Assembly (NCBI GenBank): GCA_934047225.1
Contig: OW204000.1
Coordinates: forward strand, 17,936,001-18,000,000
DNA length: 64,000 bases
Reading direction: 5' to 3'
From: Ypsolopha sequella
Taxonomy: Eukaryota > Arthropoda > Insecta > Lepidoptera > Ypsolophidae
Part shown: positions 43,450 to 54,272 of the stretch, piece after piece
Layout: every line of letters starts with the position of its first letter
Position numbering within the stretch: the stretch's first letter is position 1
Position numbers and translations under genes: made by a program
Notes under the pieces: generated by a model
The model's input: the letters and a program-made list of their open reading frames with translations, nothing else
The model's database searches: none
What the model was told of the DNA's origin: nothing

Positions 43450-43852
43450 AAGACTGATAATCTAATGATATGAATTAGAGGTGGTAGAGCTGATGCCCGA
43501 CTCGACTGTGCAGGTACCACCATCTTACTTGGAGACCCCCTCGAAGTAATTCGGGGGAGAGTAAGAGGACAGCTCACAGGCAAAAAACCAGGAGGTCCAC
43601 CACGCCTGGGACCGATGGATGGCGGTATATCCATCCCTAATAGCCGGGCCTTATATGGAACAGACTGGTGACGGGCAGCGGCGTCACTGGTGCGAGGGTT
43701 CCGGGACCGCGCTCACCAACCCGCCTGCCCAGCGTGTGTGAGTATGGGCAAATTGGGCAATTCTTCCAGGATGACCGCCGGGAGTAGCAAAGTCTTGGAA
43801 AGGCTTATGTCCAGCAGTGGACGAACTAGGCTGGTGGATGGAATCTAATGAT
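43450..43852 (+). mobile_element. Retroposon copy with LINE-type 'CCAGCAGTGGACG' tail, copy 1
   Basis: GCCCGACTCGACTGTGCAGG through CCCGCCTGCCCAGCGTGTG to CTTATGTCCAGCAGTGGACG. The last words are those at the 3' end of RTE-like LINEs and the SINEs they move in moths. A related copy is at 53932-54272. A frame giving VIRGRVRGQLTGKKPGGPPR suggests part may have been coding. Confidence 0.55.
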
Positions 43853-44514
43853 CATACTGAACAACTCTCTGAAAGAGAAATACATGATCAGATACGAAGA
43901 TATTCAACTGTAACTTAAAGACTTTAATTAACTCACGGACGACGCTGCCTCAAAAAAACGCCCGTATCACATTGTGTTAGGAATCACGCACTAGGCTCTA
44001 GCTCATAGACGTAATGTGTTACAGACCTAAAATTAGGACACTCTAAAAAAAACCTCGATTTTGTGTAGAATGTTGACAAAACCGTAAACATATATAATTA
44101 TGATTTATATAAAAACGGCTCACCTCAATACGTGTTATGATCGGGAAAGCCGACCAGTATTATATAAATCATGAATTATACTCAAGTCTCATTAAATTCT
44201 ATAATCATATAGAATTAGATTATTTTTAACAAGGGTTCCATACATGAAAAAGTAGCCTTCAAGAACTATAAACTAATACCGCCCATGGGGAGCGAATTGA
44301 ATACGCTCATGCTGCGCCGCCGTATTGCCCCGGTTCATTTATTAAATATCGTTGTATTTTGAACTTTGGAGTATGGATATATCGTATTTTTAGTAATTTC
44401 ACTTTTTGTTGGTACTATTGAAAAATAGGACTGACTTCAATTGAATTCTGTGTTTAACCAAAAAGTATTTCAAATTCAATTGGATTTCAAATATTTTATT
44501 TATTACGTTTAATG
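43853..44514. other. No gene recognised
   Basis: AT-rich spacer with a loose inverted pair (ATGATTTATATAAAA near 44100 and TTATATAAATCAT near 44160). No exon. Confidence 0.4.
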
Positions 44515-44631
44515 TACAGTGGACATCACATCAAGCTATACACATTGGACTTTGTACCTATCTTATGTCCTTCACTATATGAGTTAATGTATAGTACTAT
44601 AAGTGTATACTTTTATGTGATCTCCACTGTA
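44515..44631 (+). mobile_element. MITE-delta copy 2 (117 bp)
   Basis: TACAGTGGACATCACATCAA to TTTTATGTGATCTCCACTGT: inverted ends of about 20 bp containing ATCACAT. Contains ACATTGGACTTTGTACCTAT, shared with the inverted copy at 3078-3193. Confidence 0.7.
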
Positions 44632-45304
44632 CATTTACACAAAAACATGAAACATGACATTTAAAAATATTTTACTCTGTACAAAGGCGCACTTATTGAT
44701 AATAACAACATATTCTAGGCAACCTTTGGGTGAAAAATAATATTGTTATTAATATTATTTTAGTATGGCTACGAACAGATTTAAATAAGAATCAAAAGGT
44801 AAAAAATCCGGTTAAAAAAACAAACACAACTGACCATAAAATCGAAAAATTCGGAAATCGGCAACAACAATCCCGAATTCCACAAAATTGTAGAATATGA
44901 AACGCTTCAAAACTTTCATTTAAAAAAACACAACAACATTGCCAATAACCTAATATTGACATTAAAAATCGGAAAATTCGGAGATCGACAGCAACAACAA
45001 CAATGTCGAATTCCACAATAGAGTCCAAAAACCTACAATATTATTCTCAAAATCTAAATTATTGCCAATAATTCTGTATGTGTGCGGAAACTTGAGTTTT
45101 GAGTTTACTTGCATTTTATGTTTTACACAAGACCACACGACGGATTCTCTACCTGTATATTGTAAATAGGTGTTGAGTCTATTTTCACCGCCATCACATC
45201 AATATCAAGGCTGAAGTGGTTTTGGCACGTACGCGAATTTGCAATTGGAATTCTTTTGTTTTCAAAATGTAATAATAAACATAGCTCGCGTAGGAACAAG
45301 CAAC
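44632..45304. other. No gene; weak direct repeat
   Basis: Words AAAATCGAAAAATTCGGAAA and AAAATCGGAAAATTCGGAGA (44830 and 44965), each followed by CAACAACAA and CGAATTCCACAA, show an old duplication with a spacing of about 130 bp. No exon. Confidence 0.45.
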
Positions 45305-45632
45305 GTATGCTACAGACATTGGCAGATAAAGGGGGTGGGGGGGTCATGGCCTCTCCCAAAACACCCAGGAATTCCATATATTTGACTAAGAGGAGACGTT
45401 GGCAGATACGGGGGGGGGACTATTGGGGCCCTCCCCCCCCCTCCAAAACACCCAGGAATTCCATATATTTGACTAAGAGGAGACATTGGTGGATACAGGG
45501 GGGGCTATGGGGGCCATGCCCCTCCCCCAAAACACACAGGAATTCCATATATTTGACTAAGAGTAGACTTGGGCGGATACAGGCGGGATATGGGGGCCAT
45601 GGCCCTCCCAAAACACCCAGGAATTCCATATA
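45305..45632 (+). repeat. G-rich minisatellite, four units with periods 87, 84 and 81 bp
   Basis: The word AGGAATTCCATATATTTGAC recurs at 45367, 45454, 45538 and (shortened) 45619. Each unit also has a G run (5 to 9 G) and a C run. All periods are multiples of three, so a frame stays open on both strands: plus 45256-45681 repeats TPRNSIYLTKRR..GG. No start context or splice sites make this a gene, so it is annotated as a repeat. Confidence 0.8.
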
Positions 45633-45635
45633 CAG

Positions 45636-45905
45636 TACTCTCTCGCTAGTCCGCCGCTTGATAATCCGACAACTACTATAATCTGCCCATTTTTTGCAAG
45701 TCAATGTCTCTCTGTAATCATGTTATTACAAAGATTAATTCTGGTAAAAAACAAGCCAAATTAGAGCACTATTTTTCAAAACCTGAGTAATCAGTTAATG
45801 TGTCAGTTCATTTGTTTATTTTCCTCAATTTGATGTTCCTGTGCATTATAATCCGCCGTTTTCGGTAATCCCCCCGGTAGTCCGGATTTTTTGGTAAGGT
45901 ATAGA
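45636..45905. mobile_element. Pogo-like MITE
   Basis: CAGTACTCTCTCGCTAGTCC then GCTTGATAATCCGACAACT on the left; on the right GTAATCCCCCCGGTAGTCCG then GATTTTTTGGTAAG. The CAGTA start and repeated ATAATCCG/AGTCCG words are typical of pogo-like ends. It begins directly at the end of the minisatellite. Inverted ends are imperfect. Confidence 0.5.
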
Positions 45906-46857
45906 TAGGTTTGCCAAAAGCTGCTTAAGGCACAAAAAAAAACATTTTTTTACTTTGTAATATACCTTGTCAGAATGGCCCTCCGCCCCCAAAATCAAAT
46001 CCAGGATCCGCTCTTGAGAGGAGACAGGTTTTCTTCCTCTATGGTTACAGATATAGAAGAGATCATTTTAGAAAAACAACTTCGAAACAACGAAAAACTG
46101 TTTCAGGATCGTAGAACATAGTGTTCTGTAGTATATATATTTATGTATGTATCGTCAACGTCTGCTTGCTATAAGCAATACATTTATGTACCTACGTTTA
46201 GCCGTTTACTGCCCATGTAAAGATAGTAGAGTAATGCACTGGCTGGATGATAAAATTGGAGAAAAGAGGTGGCCTACCCCAGCAATTTTTTTTTATTACC
46301 TGTCCAGCACAATAAGTCCAATGGCAAATACCTTATTTGCTTTTGATAGAGGTGATTATATGTTGGCTCACTGGCCTCTTTCTCTTGGACGCGTAATATT
46401 AATGGTCACGCAGCGAATCATCAAATTGGTATGTTTTTAACTAATACTGAAATATTTTGTAGGGAAAAAAGAATTCCTTCAAATTTCTATCCCAATTTTA
46501 TGAAAAATAAAAACAAGTTTATCTCTGAACCGCGTTCTTGAAGCGAACGTTCGAAAACCAAAAAATAGAGGGTGGAAAACATTTTTTTTTTGACAAAAGT
46601 ATAAATCCTAATACATTGTTTATAAGTGTTCCGTAACCGAAGGGTGCCAAACGTGATCCTATTTTTAAGCCTCCGTTGTCCATCCAACAAATAATAACAA
46701 TTAGAATATAAGTAGAATTCCCAGATAGACGATCTACCTATATAAATCAAATATATATTTTTCAATACAAGGACAGTCCGAATTTCTTTAAATTAATCCT
46801 CGAAAGTCTGGCGTTGTTCATGCTCTAGGGCCTAGAGTCTAGGCTCAATGTACAGTC
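45906..46857. other. Unassigned, with one coding-like frame
   Basis: Plus-strand frame 46147-46440 includes MHWLDDKIGEKRWPTPAIFF and ANTLFAFDRGDYMLAHWPLS, of non-repetitive composition, with AAATTG/GTATG near 46430 as a weak splice donor. I recognise no family; fragment of a dead gene or transposon is possible. A fragment of the GGTTCCGTA repeat lies at about 46625-46700. Confidence 0.25.
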
Positions 46858-47466
46858 TTAAGGCGAATGGATACGCTATCTGCAATTTGGACCTGTCTTT
46901 GAAGGCTTACTCCTCCCACACGGGTGGTCCAAAAACTTTCATAAAAATATATAGGCATTATAGAGTCAAAAATAAATTTTAAGTTTCATAAACTGTGTTT
47001 CTATTGTAAATTTGACAAATAAAAATCGAAAGTCATCGAAAGTTTCACATGATTAACACAAGAATTCTCTTATTCCTTCCAAACGCCTAATTATTATTTC
47101 ACCAAATTATAGGAAATTTTTAGATCTAAAAAATTTAAGTTTATTATTAAGGCGACGATTTAAAAAACATATTTTATTTAATATAGGCATTATATTTGTT
47201 AATAATTTTAATTTAGATTAAGTTTAGTTTTTAATTTAATTTATTGTAAATACATAAATAAATATAGTTCAATTTTTTTCTTTCGTTCAGGGCTTCCATG
47301 TGAAAAGTATTATTTTCTCCTATTTTGCGCTAGCCGAAGACGCAGTGGTTGTCGTAACAGCCACTTTTCAAGGCACGCTGAAATGAACATTATTTCAATA
47401 TCGTTTCCGTTGATATTTGTACCGACACACATCGAGTTGCTAATTTTGCGTGGTCATACGCCTTAA
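46858..47466 (-). mobile_element. MITE-G copy 3 (inverted), with internal insertion
   Basis: 609 bp from TTAAGGCGAATGGATACGCT to GTGGTCATACGCCTTAA. Matches copy 2 inverted, but carries about 140 extra AT-rich bases (47145-47285) starting at an internal AAGGCGACG word. That insert could be a further TTAA-type element missing one end. Confidence 0.7.
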
Positions 47467-47606
47467 AGATATGTATGACGCATAAGTATATTTACACAAA
47501 CCGGATCACCGAAACTGATTTCTGATGATAAAACTGACAAGTACTTCCATCCGTTAATACCACGAAGCAATAAATAAATCAATATATGAACATAATCATT
47601 ACCTAT

Positions 47607-47712
47607 CATACATGTACCATCGAAGAAATTACATCACACATACTTTTCGCTCTTATCACTATTGCAATAAGGGCGAAAAGTGGGTCGGCGGATTTTTCTT
47701 CGATAGTACATA
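47607..47712. mobile_element. About 106-bp hairpin MITE
   Basis: TGTACCATCGAAGAAAT on the left pairs with TTTCTTCGATAGTACA on the right; inside, ACTTTTCGCTCTTAT pairs with ATAAGGGCGAAAAGT around an ACTATTGC loop. Single copy. Confidence 0.65.
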
Positions 47713-48066
47713 CCAGTGCTAAGGTTTCATCGCGATAATTTACGTTGTTATTATGATATGAACAGGAAAAAAATTACTTTCTTATTAAGGGGAAAAATGA
47801 GGCAAATGGAAATGAAATGACAGACTGAATGATTTTGTTGCAATAATTAGGAAATCCACAGTCATAAAAAATATACCTATCAGTGGTGTCGCAGATGTTT
47901 TTTTCCCAAAATAAATGATATTTGATAAGTGGTAAAGATTTTCATAGAATCGACGTTAAAAACTTTGTCGCGTCCGCGCACCGTCAATATTGAACTAATC
48001 GATCAGAAAATTGCCCACGACGCGATGCATCTGCATAATTTAGTTTGTTTGTCTGTTAAAGCGCTA
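47713..48066. other. No gene recognised
   Basis: AT-rich; no shared repeat and no supported exon. Confidence 0.4.
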
Positions 48067-48637
48067 TATGCTGCGAAAGAGCTGCCACTTTAGAAAAAAA
48101 AAACATAATTTACTTACTAGAATAATAATTGAAAATCTGCTCAAGTAAATGCGTATATACAAAGTGTAACAGAAAGGTGTAACCATATTTGAAGAGCTTA
48201 TTTAGTCAATGGTATAGAACAACTTTTACTATAGAGCCAACCCTGAAATCTCAAAAAAAATCTGCCCTTCCATACATTTCAGCCGAGCGGCATTGCATTT
48301 TTCTATGAGAAAGTAATTTTTTTTTTTGAGATACAGGGTTTGTTACATAGTAAAAGTTGTTCTATAACATTGACTGAATAAGCTCTTCAAATATGGTTAC
48401 ACCTTTCTGTTACACGTTGTATAATACATATTCCAACAAAGTTTCCATGAATAGATAAACAATGATACTATAACAAAATACAAAGCATGTCCATATAGCA
48501 AAAGTTAAAAATTTAGCTCATCAAAGACGTTGTATATAAAAACTATGCTATTTAAAAATGGTTACACCTTAAGCAGATTTTCAATAATTATTCTAGTAAC
48601 TTTTTTTTTTCTAATGTAGCAGTACTTATGCAGCATA
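48067..48637. mobile_element. Inverted-repeat element containing MITE-alpha
   Basis: Left arm TATGCTGCGAAAGAGCTGCC.. AATAATTGAAAATCTGCTCA and right arm, inverted, TATGCTGCATAAGTACTGCT.. AATTATTGAAAATCTGCTTA, about 90 bp each. MITE-alpha copy 3 (48158-48421) sits just inside the left arm, so the outer element was about 300 bp before it. Confidence 0.65.
48158..48421. mobile_element. MITE-alpha copy 3
   Basis: 264 bp, TACAAAGTGTAACAGAAAGG to CTTTCTGTTACACGTTGTA, TA borders; best-preserved right end of the family. Confidence 0.85.
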
Positions 48638-48659
48638 GGGGGAACGACCCCGTTTCCTC

Positions 48660-49065
48660 TACGAAACGCACAACTTATGGTGATATATCGTCCATGCAAA
48701 GATCCCTTACTCCAGGCGGAAAGACCCGCAGTGCGAGAGAAATGGAATCGGGGAAAATTCCCAAAATATTGGTTTTAAATTAATACAAAATTAACTAAAA
48801 TAGCTATGGAAATTTCCATAACCAGTAATTTAGGTATTGTTAAAACCCATCTAAATAAATATTTTTGAAGTCTGTATGCTATCCCGATTTGTCAGAATAT
48901 CAAAAAAAGTGTAAGTTTAGACCTCATTTCATTAATAATTTCTATCGAGTTAAATGCCTCCAATCGCGTTTCTGATAGTTCAAAATCTAGAAAAAGGTTC
49001 CAATATTGTTATACTAATTTATTTAACTTGGCACTACTTTTGAACAGCAGATAAATAACTTCAAA
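48660..49065 (-). repeat. RepC, a third RepA/RepB relative, ends lost
   Basis: GCAGTGCGAGAGAAATGGAA, ATTGTTAAAACCCATCTAAA, GACCTCATTTCATTAATAAT and CTCCAATCGCGTTTCTGAT follow the same order as in RepB inverted, with many differences. No TTAA ends. Confidence 0.55.
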
Positions 49066-49284
49066 AAGTGTCAATATTGACGATATACCCCCTTATGATG
49101 GTTGTCCTTATATTTAACATGTGATTAATGGCATTTCGCGTACATAGTTTATTGGTCAGTTTTTTTCGGCTTTTCCGGCAAAATGTTGTTATATTATGCA
49201 TTACGTTGTAAATGTATGGACACACTAACTTAAAAGCGTGTTTGCGTTCACATATTAGAATTGGTAATCAAGTCTATAGGTCGC

Positions 49285-49320
49285 TGGCAAATAGTAAAAT
49301 TCGGCATTTTACAAACGAAA
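49285..49320. repeat. Left-end fragment of the 21202 MITE
   Basis: GGCAAATAGTAAAATTCGGC then ATTTTACAAACG, matching one arm; no partner arm. Confidence 0.6.
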
Positions 49321-49385
49321 AAATTGGGAAAAATATTAAACATAAACAAACAGTTTTGTCTGTAGCAAAACACATACTACCTATA

Positions 49386-49548
49386 TTATATATATGACCC
49401 CGGAAAATAACAAGAATCGTAAGTTGATCAATTCACTAGGTAGTTTATAATTTCACAGCAGGTTTTTTCACGGTAATTTATAAACTAACCTAACCTAACC
49501 TCGTGAATTGATCAACTTACGATTCTTATTATTTTCCGGTGACATTGT
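49386..49548. mobile_element. 163-bp hairpin MITE with CCTAA repeats
   Basis: CCCCGGAAAATAACAAGAAT then CGTAAGTTGATCAATTCAC on the left pairs with GTGAATTGATCAACTTACG and ATTCTTATTATTTTCCGGTG on the right. TTTATAAACTAACCTAACCT in the right half contains CCTAA units, the insect telomere motif (TTAGG), probably by chance. Confidence 0.75.
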
Positions 49549-49599
49549 ATTATATATATATTTATTTTGGGTGTTGTTCAGTATTTACATACCATAGGT

Positions 49600-49843
49600 A
49601 CTATCAACCGCCCGAATTCATACTGGAGACTCGTTAGTATATCAAGAACAAGGTTTAATGATCCTTTTTTTAGAAATTTAAAAAAATATATTTTCATTCC
49701 TATACGGCACTGGACTAGTTAAAAATACAATTCCTAGTATAGGCGGCAGTACGAGAGCAAAAAAAAAATGTTTTCGTATCTGAAGGGTCAACATTGTTCC
49801 TGATCACTAACCGAGTCTCCAGTATGAATTCACCTTATCTTGT
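49600..49843. repeat. MITE-beta copy, decayed
   Basis: CCGAATTCATACTGGAGACT on the left and CGAGTCTCCAGTATGAATTC then ACCTTATCTTGTAA on the right keep the family order; the termini are eroded. Confidence 0.6.
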
Positions 49844-50118
49844 AACTTGTAACGTAAAATGACTATTCATCATCGTCGGGTAGTGTTGGATGAATGACAT
49901 TGAGTCAGTCGCGTGCCTTAGGGACCTTGAACCCTATTTTTAATAGCCGCAATAAAAACTGCCAATAGGTAGCCTGTCGTGCTGAAGTCTGTATGTACGT
50001 ACAATATTATTAATATAAAAAGTTAATTGTAAATATTGCGACAGCTCATTAAGTACTTACAGACATCTTACATCATACGTTATCTCGTGTATCATAAATT
50101 ATTTGACTGAATTCTAGA
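49844..50118. other. No gene recognised
   Basis: Spacer between the decayed MITE-beta and RepB; no features found. Confidence 0.4.
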
Positions 50119-50747
50119 TTAAGGCGATATGTAAAAGTTTTAGCGTCCCTGTCACCACATATGCGAAAAAACCTTCAGTGTGAGAGGGACGGATTCGTGG
50201 AAAAGTAGCAAAAAGTCGGTTTTTTATTAATATAAAATATACTAAAGTTGCTATCAAAATTTCGTTTAACCAGCGGGCCTATTATGTATCTCTAGTTGCC
50301 TTCTGGACTGGGTGTCTATCATCAAAAACATAGATATACTATCGAATTCCGATTGTCTAAGGGTATGTTAGCACTTGAAGTGACGACACAGTTCGTAAAT
50401 AGTTCAATACCCACTAAAAGCAATTTTGAAAGTTTAGTTTTTATCTATGTTTTTGACGATAGGCACCCTGTCCAGTTGGCAACCTAAGATACAGAATAGG
50501 GGGGCAGGTCCTAGATACCGTTAAAACCCATCTAATAAAATATAATTGCAGTATATATGTCATTCTAAATTTTCAAACCAGGAGAATTGGTGTCGGGAAA
50601 GAATTTCTCCAATCGCGTTTCTGTTTTAACAGATTCCTAGAAAAAGATTTCAAAAATAATATACTATTTTATCAAAGTAATACATTATTTACTGAAGTAG
50701 ATATGAAAGATCTTAAAGTGTCGATTTTTTTTTCCGTAGCGCCTTAA
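50119..50747 (-). mobile_element. RepB copy 3 (inverted), split by RepD
   Basis: TTAAGGCGATATGTAAAAGT to TTTCCGTAGCGCCTTAA. Missing a short internal piece (around GTGTCG..AATTTCTCC). RepB reads straight through the CAG of the RepD target at TTTAACCAGGTCCTAG. Confidence 0.75.
50274..50504. mobile_element. RepD MITE in RepB, CAG target duplication
   Basis: 231 bp from CGGGCCTATTATGTATCTCT to GATACAGAATAGGGGGG, flanked by CAG at 50271-50273 and 50505-50507. Other RepB copies give the empty site (TAACCAGGTCC on this strand), proving insertion with a 3-bp duplication. The open frame across it is an artefact. Confidence 0.85.
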
Positions 50748-50889
50748 GTTTAGATAAAACAATGAATAAAATGTCTACATAACACGACAGATAGACATTG
50801 CCGAGTAAATACTGCAGATGATGTGACAATAACCCATCGGGAAAATTACCAGAGGTTTAGCAAAACTTTCATGATACACTTAATTAGTA

Positions 50890-51725
50890 TACAGGATGCT
50901 TGGTAATTCGACCTATTCCTTTAAAGGGCCAAAGGGGTTATACTAGGGATCATTTCCAACAAAGAATACCTATAAACTAGGGTTCGAAATAGTAGATTGT
51001 ACAAGAAGGGCATAAAACAATCCATTTTATCCGAGACGGCGAGGGCATATATTGAGTCGAGGATAAAATGGATTGTTTTATGCCAGAGTTATACACTCTG
51101 CTTTTCACTTCGATTGCGAGGAAATGAAACTAATTTTAATGCAAATTTAAGTAAACAACTTAATATATGTACCTATTGAGGAAAAACAACAGCTCTTTCT
51201 CCCGCCAAAGTATTTTTTTTTAATTTCTTCCACCATTATTGAGTTTTAAAAAGTTTGTCTATGATGTTGTACTGGCTGTATGTACGTTCTTAGAAGAAGT
51301 AAACACTTGTATGCACTAGAACATAAAACGTAGTTTTAGTCCGCTTATAGCAAGCATAAACAAGAACTTCACGAGCATGAGAAGTGAAAATGATATTTTT
51401 TTTCAAGCAAAACACGTCGATATTTAAAAAATTACAAAACTGAAACGGGTTTTCTTTCCACTCAAGATCTTTTAATTCTGAGATTATGGAAATTCAGGGC
51501 ACGTATTTTTATTATAAATGATCACTCATCTATCATTGATCAGAAATATAATAAATAAGTGTTGAGAGAGGAATAGTTATTTTTAAATTATTTATTTTTG
51601 GTTATTAGTCTGAAAGTTTGTAAAATAATATAAAAACCTTCGTAACTCTGAGACCATTCATTTTCGACACCTAGTTGATATGACTTAATTCGTTGGAAAT
51701 GATCTCTAGTAAACTGCATATATAT
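50890..51725 (-). mobile_element. MITE-psi copy 2 (inverted, enlarged)
   Basis: TACAGGATGCTTGGTAATTC at the left and, toward the right, AATGATCTCTAGTAAACTGC. The segment 51440-51660 is the inverse of 19815-20060 (GTCTGAAAGTTTG, ACCTTCGTAACTCTGAGACC). About 400 bp more than copy 1 lie at 50990-51390, including a perfect hairpin. The right terminus is eroded. Confidence 0.7.
51009..51084. repeat. Perfect 24-bp hairpin with 28-nt loop
   Basis: GGCATAAAACAATCCATTTT plus ATCC at 51009-51032 is exactly inverted at 51061-51084. This is inside the extra segment of MITE-psi copy 2. Perfect pairing in otherwise diverged DNA suggests a recent origin or gene conversion between arms. Confidence 0.85.
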
Positions 51726-51976
51726 ATTTAGTTTTATATTACTTGAAGTTTCGAGTTTAATAACAAATGAGCACCATCTCGAAAAAAGTGTGAATTACTT
51801 GCAAATGTTTTTTTCGTTCACCGATTGCAAAATAATAAAATTTTGATGCATCTTAGTGTGAAAACTGATGTTATGTTACATGATACAATATTCAGCCATC
51901 GATTTTAGTCTTCCTTTATTTTTACAGCTTTCGTAAAAGAAGGACAGGCGTTACCACATTGATACTCGTATAACGC
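51726..51976. other. No gene recognised
   Basis: AT-rich; no features. Confidence 0.4.
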
Positions 51977-52150
51977 CTTATTGCTTTCGCCCGCGGCTGT
52001 GCCCCCGTTTATTCTATCTTTGCCCAGTTTTCGGCTTGGCGGTCATTTTATCAACACCCCTTATAGCCTATATGTTGAACAGGGTCACTACAATGATAGT
52101 AGAGAAAATCGCATCGAAATCCGTTGAGTGGTTCTCGAGTTGAAACAGAA
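51977..52150 (-). repeat. Helitron 3'-end fragment, decayed
   Basis: On the plus strand TTGCTTTCGCCCGCGGCTGT then GCCCCCGTTT is the eroded inverse of the GCGGGCGAAGCCGCGGGC hairpin. The stretch to CAACTCGAGAACCACTCAAC (minus strand, ending ..CGGATTTCGATGCG) is typical Helitron interior. CTAG has been lost. Confidence 0.55.
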
Positions 52151-52401
52151 AAAAAAAATCTTTTTTTTTTAGTTTTGACCTCTGTTTCTTATAGAGAATT
52201 TTTATTTTTATTTATAGAAATTATATTTTTCTTATAGAAAAAAAACTCTTGTTATTTGCTACATGTACTCTAAACAGATTACAAGAATAAACATATGTAC
52301 ATATTATAATTAAACTACATAGTTACATAAATGTGAAAAAAAAATAAAGTATAAATCAATCAAACTATTTTTGAAGTGTCTTTTAGCTCTCATTTCAGAC
52401 A

Positions 52402-52819
52402 AAGGCGCTACGGAAAAAAAATCGACACTTTCAAAACTTGCATATCTACTTCAGTAAATAGCGTATTATTTTGATAAAATAGTATATTATTTTTGGAATC
52501 TTTTTCTAGGGATCTGTTAAACAGAAACGCAATTGGAGAAATTCGGCTCGATAGAAATATTGAAATGGGGTCTTTTTCGACACCAATTCTCCTGGTTTGA
52601 CAATTTGGAATGACATATGGACTATAATTATATTTTATTAGATGGCTTTTAACGGTATCTAGGACCTGGTTAAACGAAATTTTGATGGCAACTTTAGTAC
52701 ATTTTATATTAATAAAAAACCGACTTTTTCCTACTTTTCCACGAATCGGTACCTCTCGCACTGAAGGTTTTTCGCATATGAGGTGACAGGGACGCTAAAA
52801 CTTTTACATATCGCCTTAA
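52402..52819 (+). mobile_element. RepB copy 4, uninterrupted
   Basis: AAAGGCGCTACGGAAAAAAA to CTTTTACATATCGCCTTAA. It gives the intact order across both insertion sites used in the other copies (CACCAATTCTCCTGGTTTGA and CTAGGACCTGGTTAAACG). Confidence 0.75.
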
Positions 52820-53555
52820 CTTACAAAAGTCTAAATTTAACACGCTAAGAAATGCATTGCAAGGTCTTTTTGCCGTTAAAACTTTTCCATTTCCCCTGTG
52901 GCCTTTACGACTAACAGGTTGTGCATCAGAATCTTGGACGAATAAACCAGATCGGAATATTTTATGAACCGGATAATTCAATAGACAACTTTTTTTTTTG
53001 TCTTGGCGACGGATGCTATTTTAAGCGCCACTTTTTGCCAGTGTCAAGTTAGATTCTGACATGGTTACTTATTCAGACTTTCATACGCCGTTTGTTCGTC
53101 ACGCACGGTACAATTAAAAAAAGGTAAAAAAAAAACAGTTATATTTCAATGTTATTTGATAAGATAAATTTTTCTAGGATACAGATCGTTTTGTAAGATT
53201 AGATAATAAAAATGACATATTAAAGGGCAGGAAGGCATTAGATTCAATTAGACTGGGATAGATTGAGGACAGTTAACATTTAGGGGACAATTGAAACATA
53301 TATGGTCCAAAGAGCCGTCTTAACCGCAATAAACAAACCAAATACTAAATGGGTAAAGCCATGGCTAAAAGTTAGCCTTTAATTACAGCTTGTAATTATT
53401 TTCAAGGTTCAGCTAATAACGTGGGACCTAGAGAAGTATTACTGTCTAAATGAAAATGTTTCTGTAATAGAAGCGCAATAAGGAAACTTCAGTTTATCTC
53501 CTCGTCTTGAATTGCTGATGATAATTTAGTTCCAACATTATCAGGAAGCACCATT
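52820..53555. other. No gene recognised
   Basis: Mixed-composition spacer. The minus-strand frame at 52709-52981 overlaps RepB and is not supported. Confidence 0.4.
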
Positions 53556-53563
53556 AGCTAGGG

Positions 53564-53890
53564 CAGCGTTTCTTAACCTGTGGTCCGCTGACCCCTGGGG
53601 GTCCGCGAGCATATGTATGGGGGTCCGTAGTTTAATCTAGTAATAGATTAGGCTATTATTAGATTATAATCTCAGTAGTAATATAAACCCAAATATCACT
53701 AATTTAGTTACAAAAAAGCAGCACCAACCTTCTCATTAAGGTATTTTATATGAAAAAGTATATTTTTTTTGTAATTTGTAGAACTAAAACAAATGGTCCG
53801 AAATTTATTGCTACTTTTTTATTAAGGGGGTCCTTAAATTGTGCTTGATTTCCTAAGGGGTCCGTGGACAAAATATGTTAAGAAACGCTG
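53564..53890. mobile_element. hAT-type MITE, perfect 8-bp target duplication
   Basis: 327 bp from CAGCGTTTCTTAACCTGTGG to ATATGTTAAGAAACGCTG; GGTCCGCTGACCCCTGGGGG near the left and GGGGTCCGTGGAC near the right continue the inverted repeat. AGCTAGGG occurs at 53556-53563 and 53891-53898. Several GGGGTCC words lie inside. Confidence 0.85.
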
Positions 53891-53931
53891 AGCTAGGGGG
53901 CAGTGTGCAAATTCTTTATTGTATCTGAATA

Positions 53932-54272
53932 TAAGCTAATGCCGAGCTCGACTGTGGAAGTACCATCATCTTACTCACAAATCTACCTGAAGTTATTCCG
54001 GGGAGAGTTAGAGGACAGCTCTCAAACAAGCACAACAAGGTGGCCCAAGGACCGATTGATAGCGGTATACCGGGCCATATATAAAACAGACTGGTGACGG
54101 GCAGGGGCGTCGCTAGTGCGAGGGTTTCGGCACCGCACCCACCAACCAGCCTGCCCAGCGTGTGTAAGTATGGGCATTTCTTCCAGGAGGACCGCCTGCA
54201 TTGGCGAAATCTTGGAAACGCCCTATGTCCAGCAGTGGACGAACTTGACAGATGGATGGATGGATGGATTGT
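53932..54272 (+). mobile_element. Retroposon copy with 'CCAGCAGTGGACG' tail, copy 2
   Basis: GCCGAGCTCGACTGTGGAAG, GACTGGTGACGGGCAGGGGC, CCTGCCCAGCGTGTGTAAGT, CCTATGTCCAGCAGTGGACG, then a GATGGATGGATGGATGG tail. Same family as 43450-43852, with a clearer tetranucleotide tail. Confidence 0.6.

Noticed and set aside
45256..45704. Repeat-containing secreted or structural protein encoded by the minisatellite
   Set aside because: Open on both strands only because unit lengths are multiples of three; no splice sites, signal peptide or plausible start context.
46147..46440. Chemoreceptor-like membrane protein exon
   Set aside because: Hydrophobic patches are short, no receptor motif is visible and no defensible splice sites bound the frame; left as unassigned.
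49480..49510. Interstitial telomeric array (CCTAA)n
   Set aside because: Only about two and a half units, inside a hairpin MITE arm; too short to mean telomere-related DNA.
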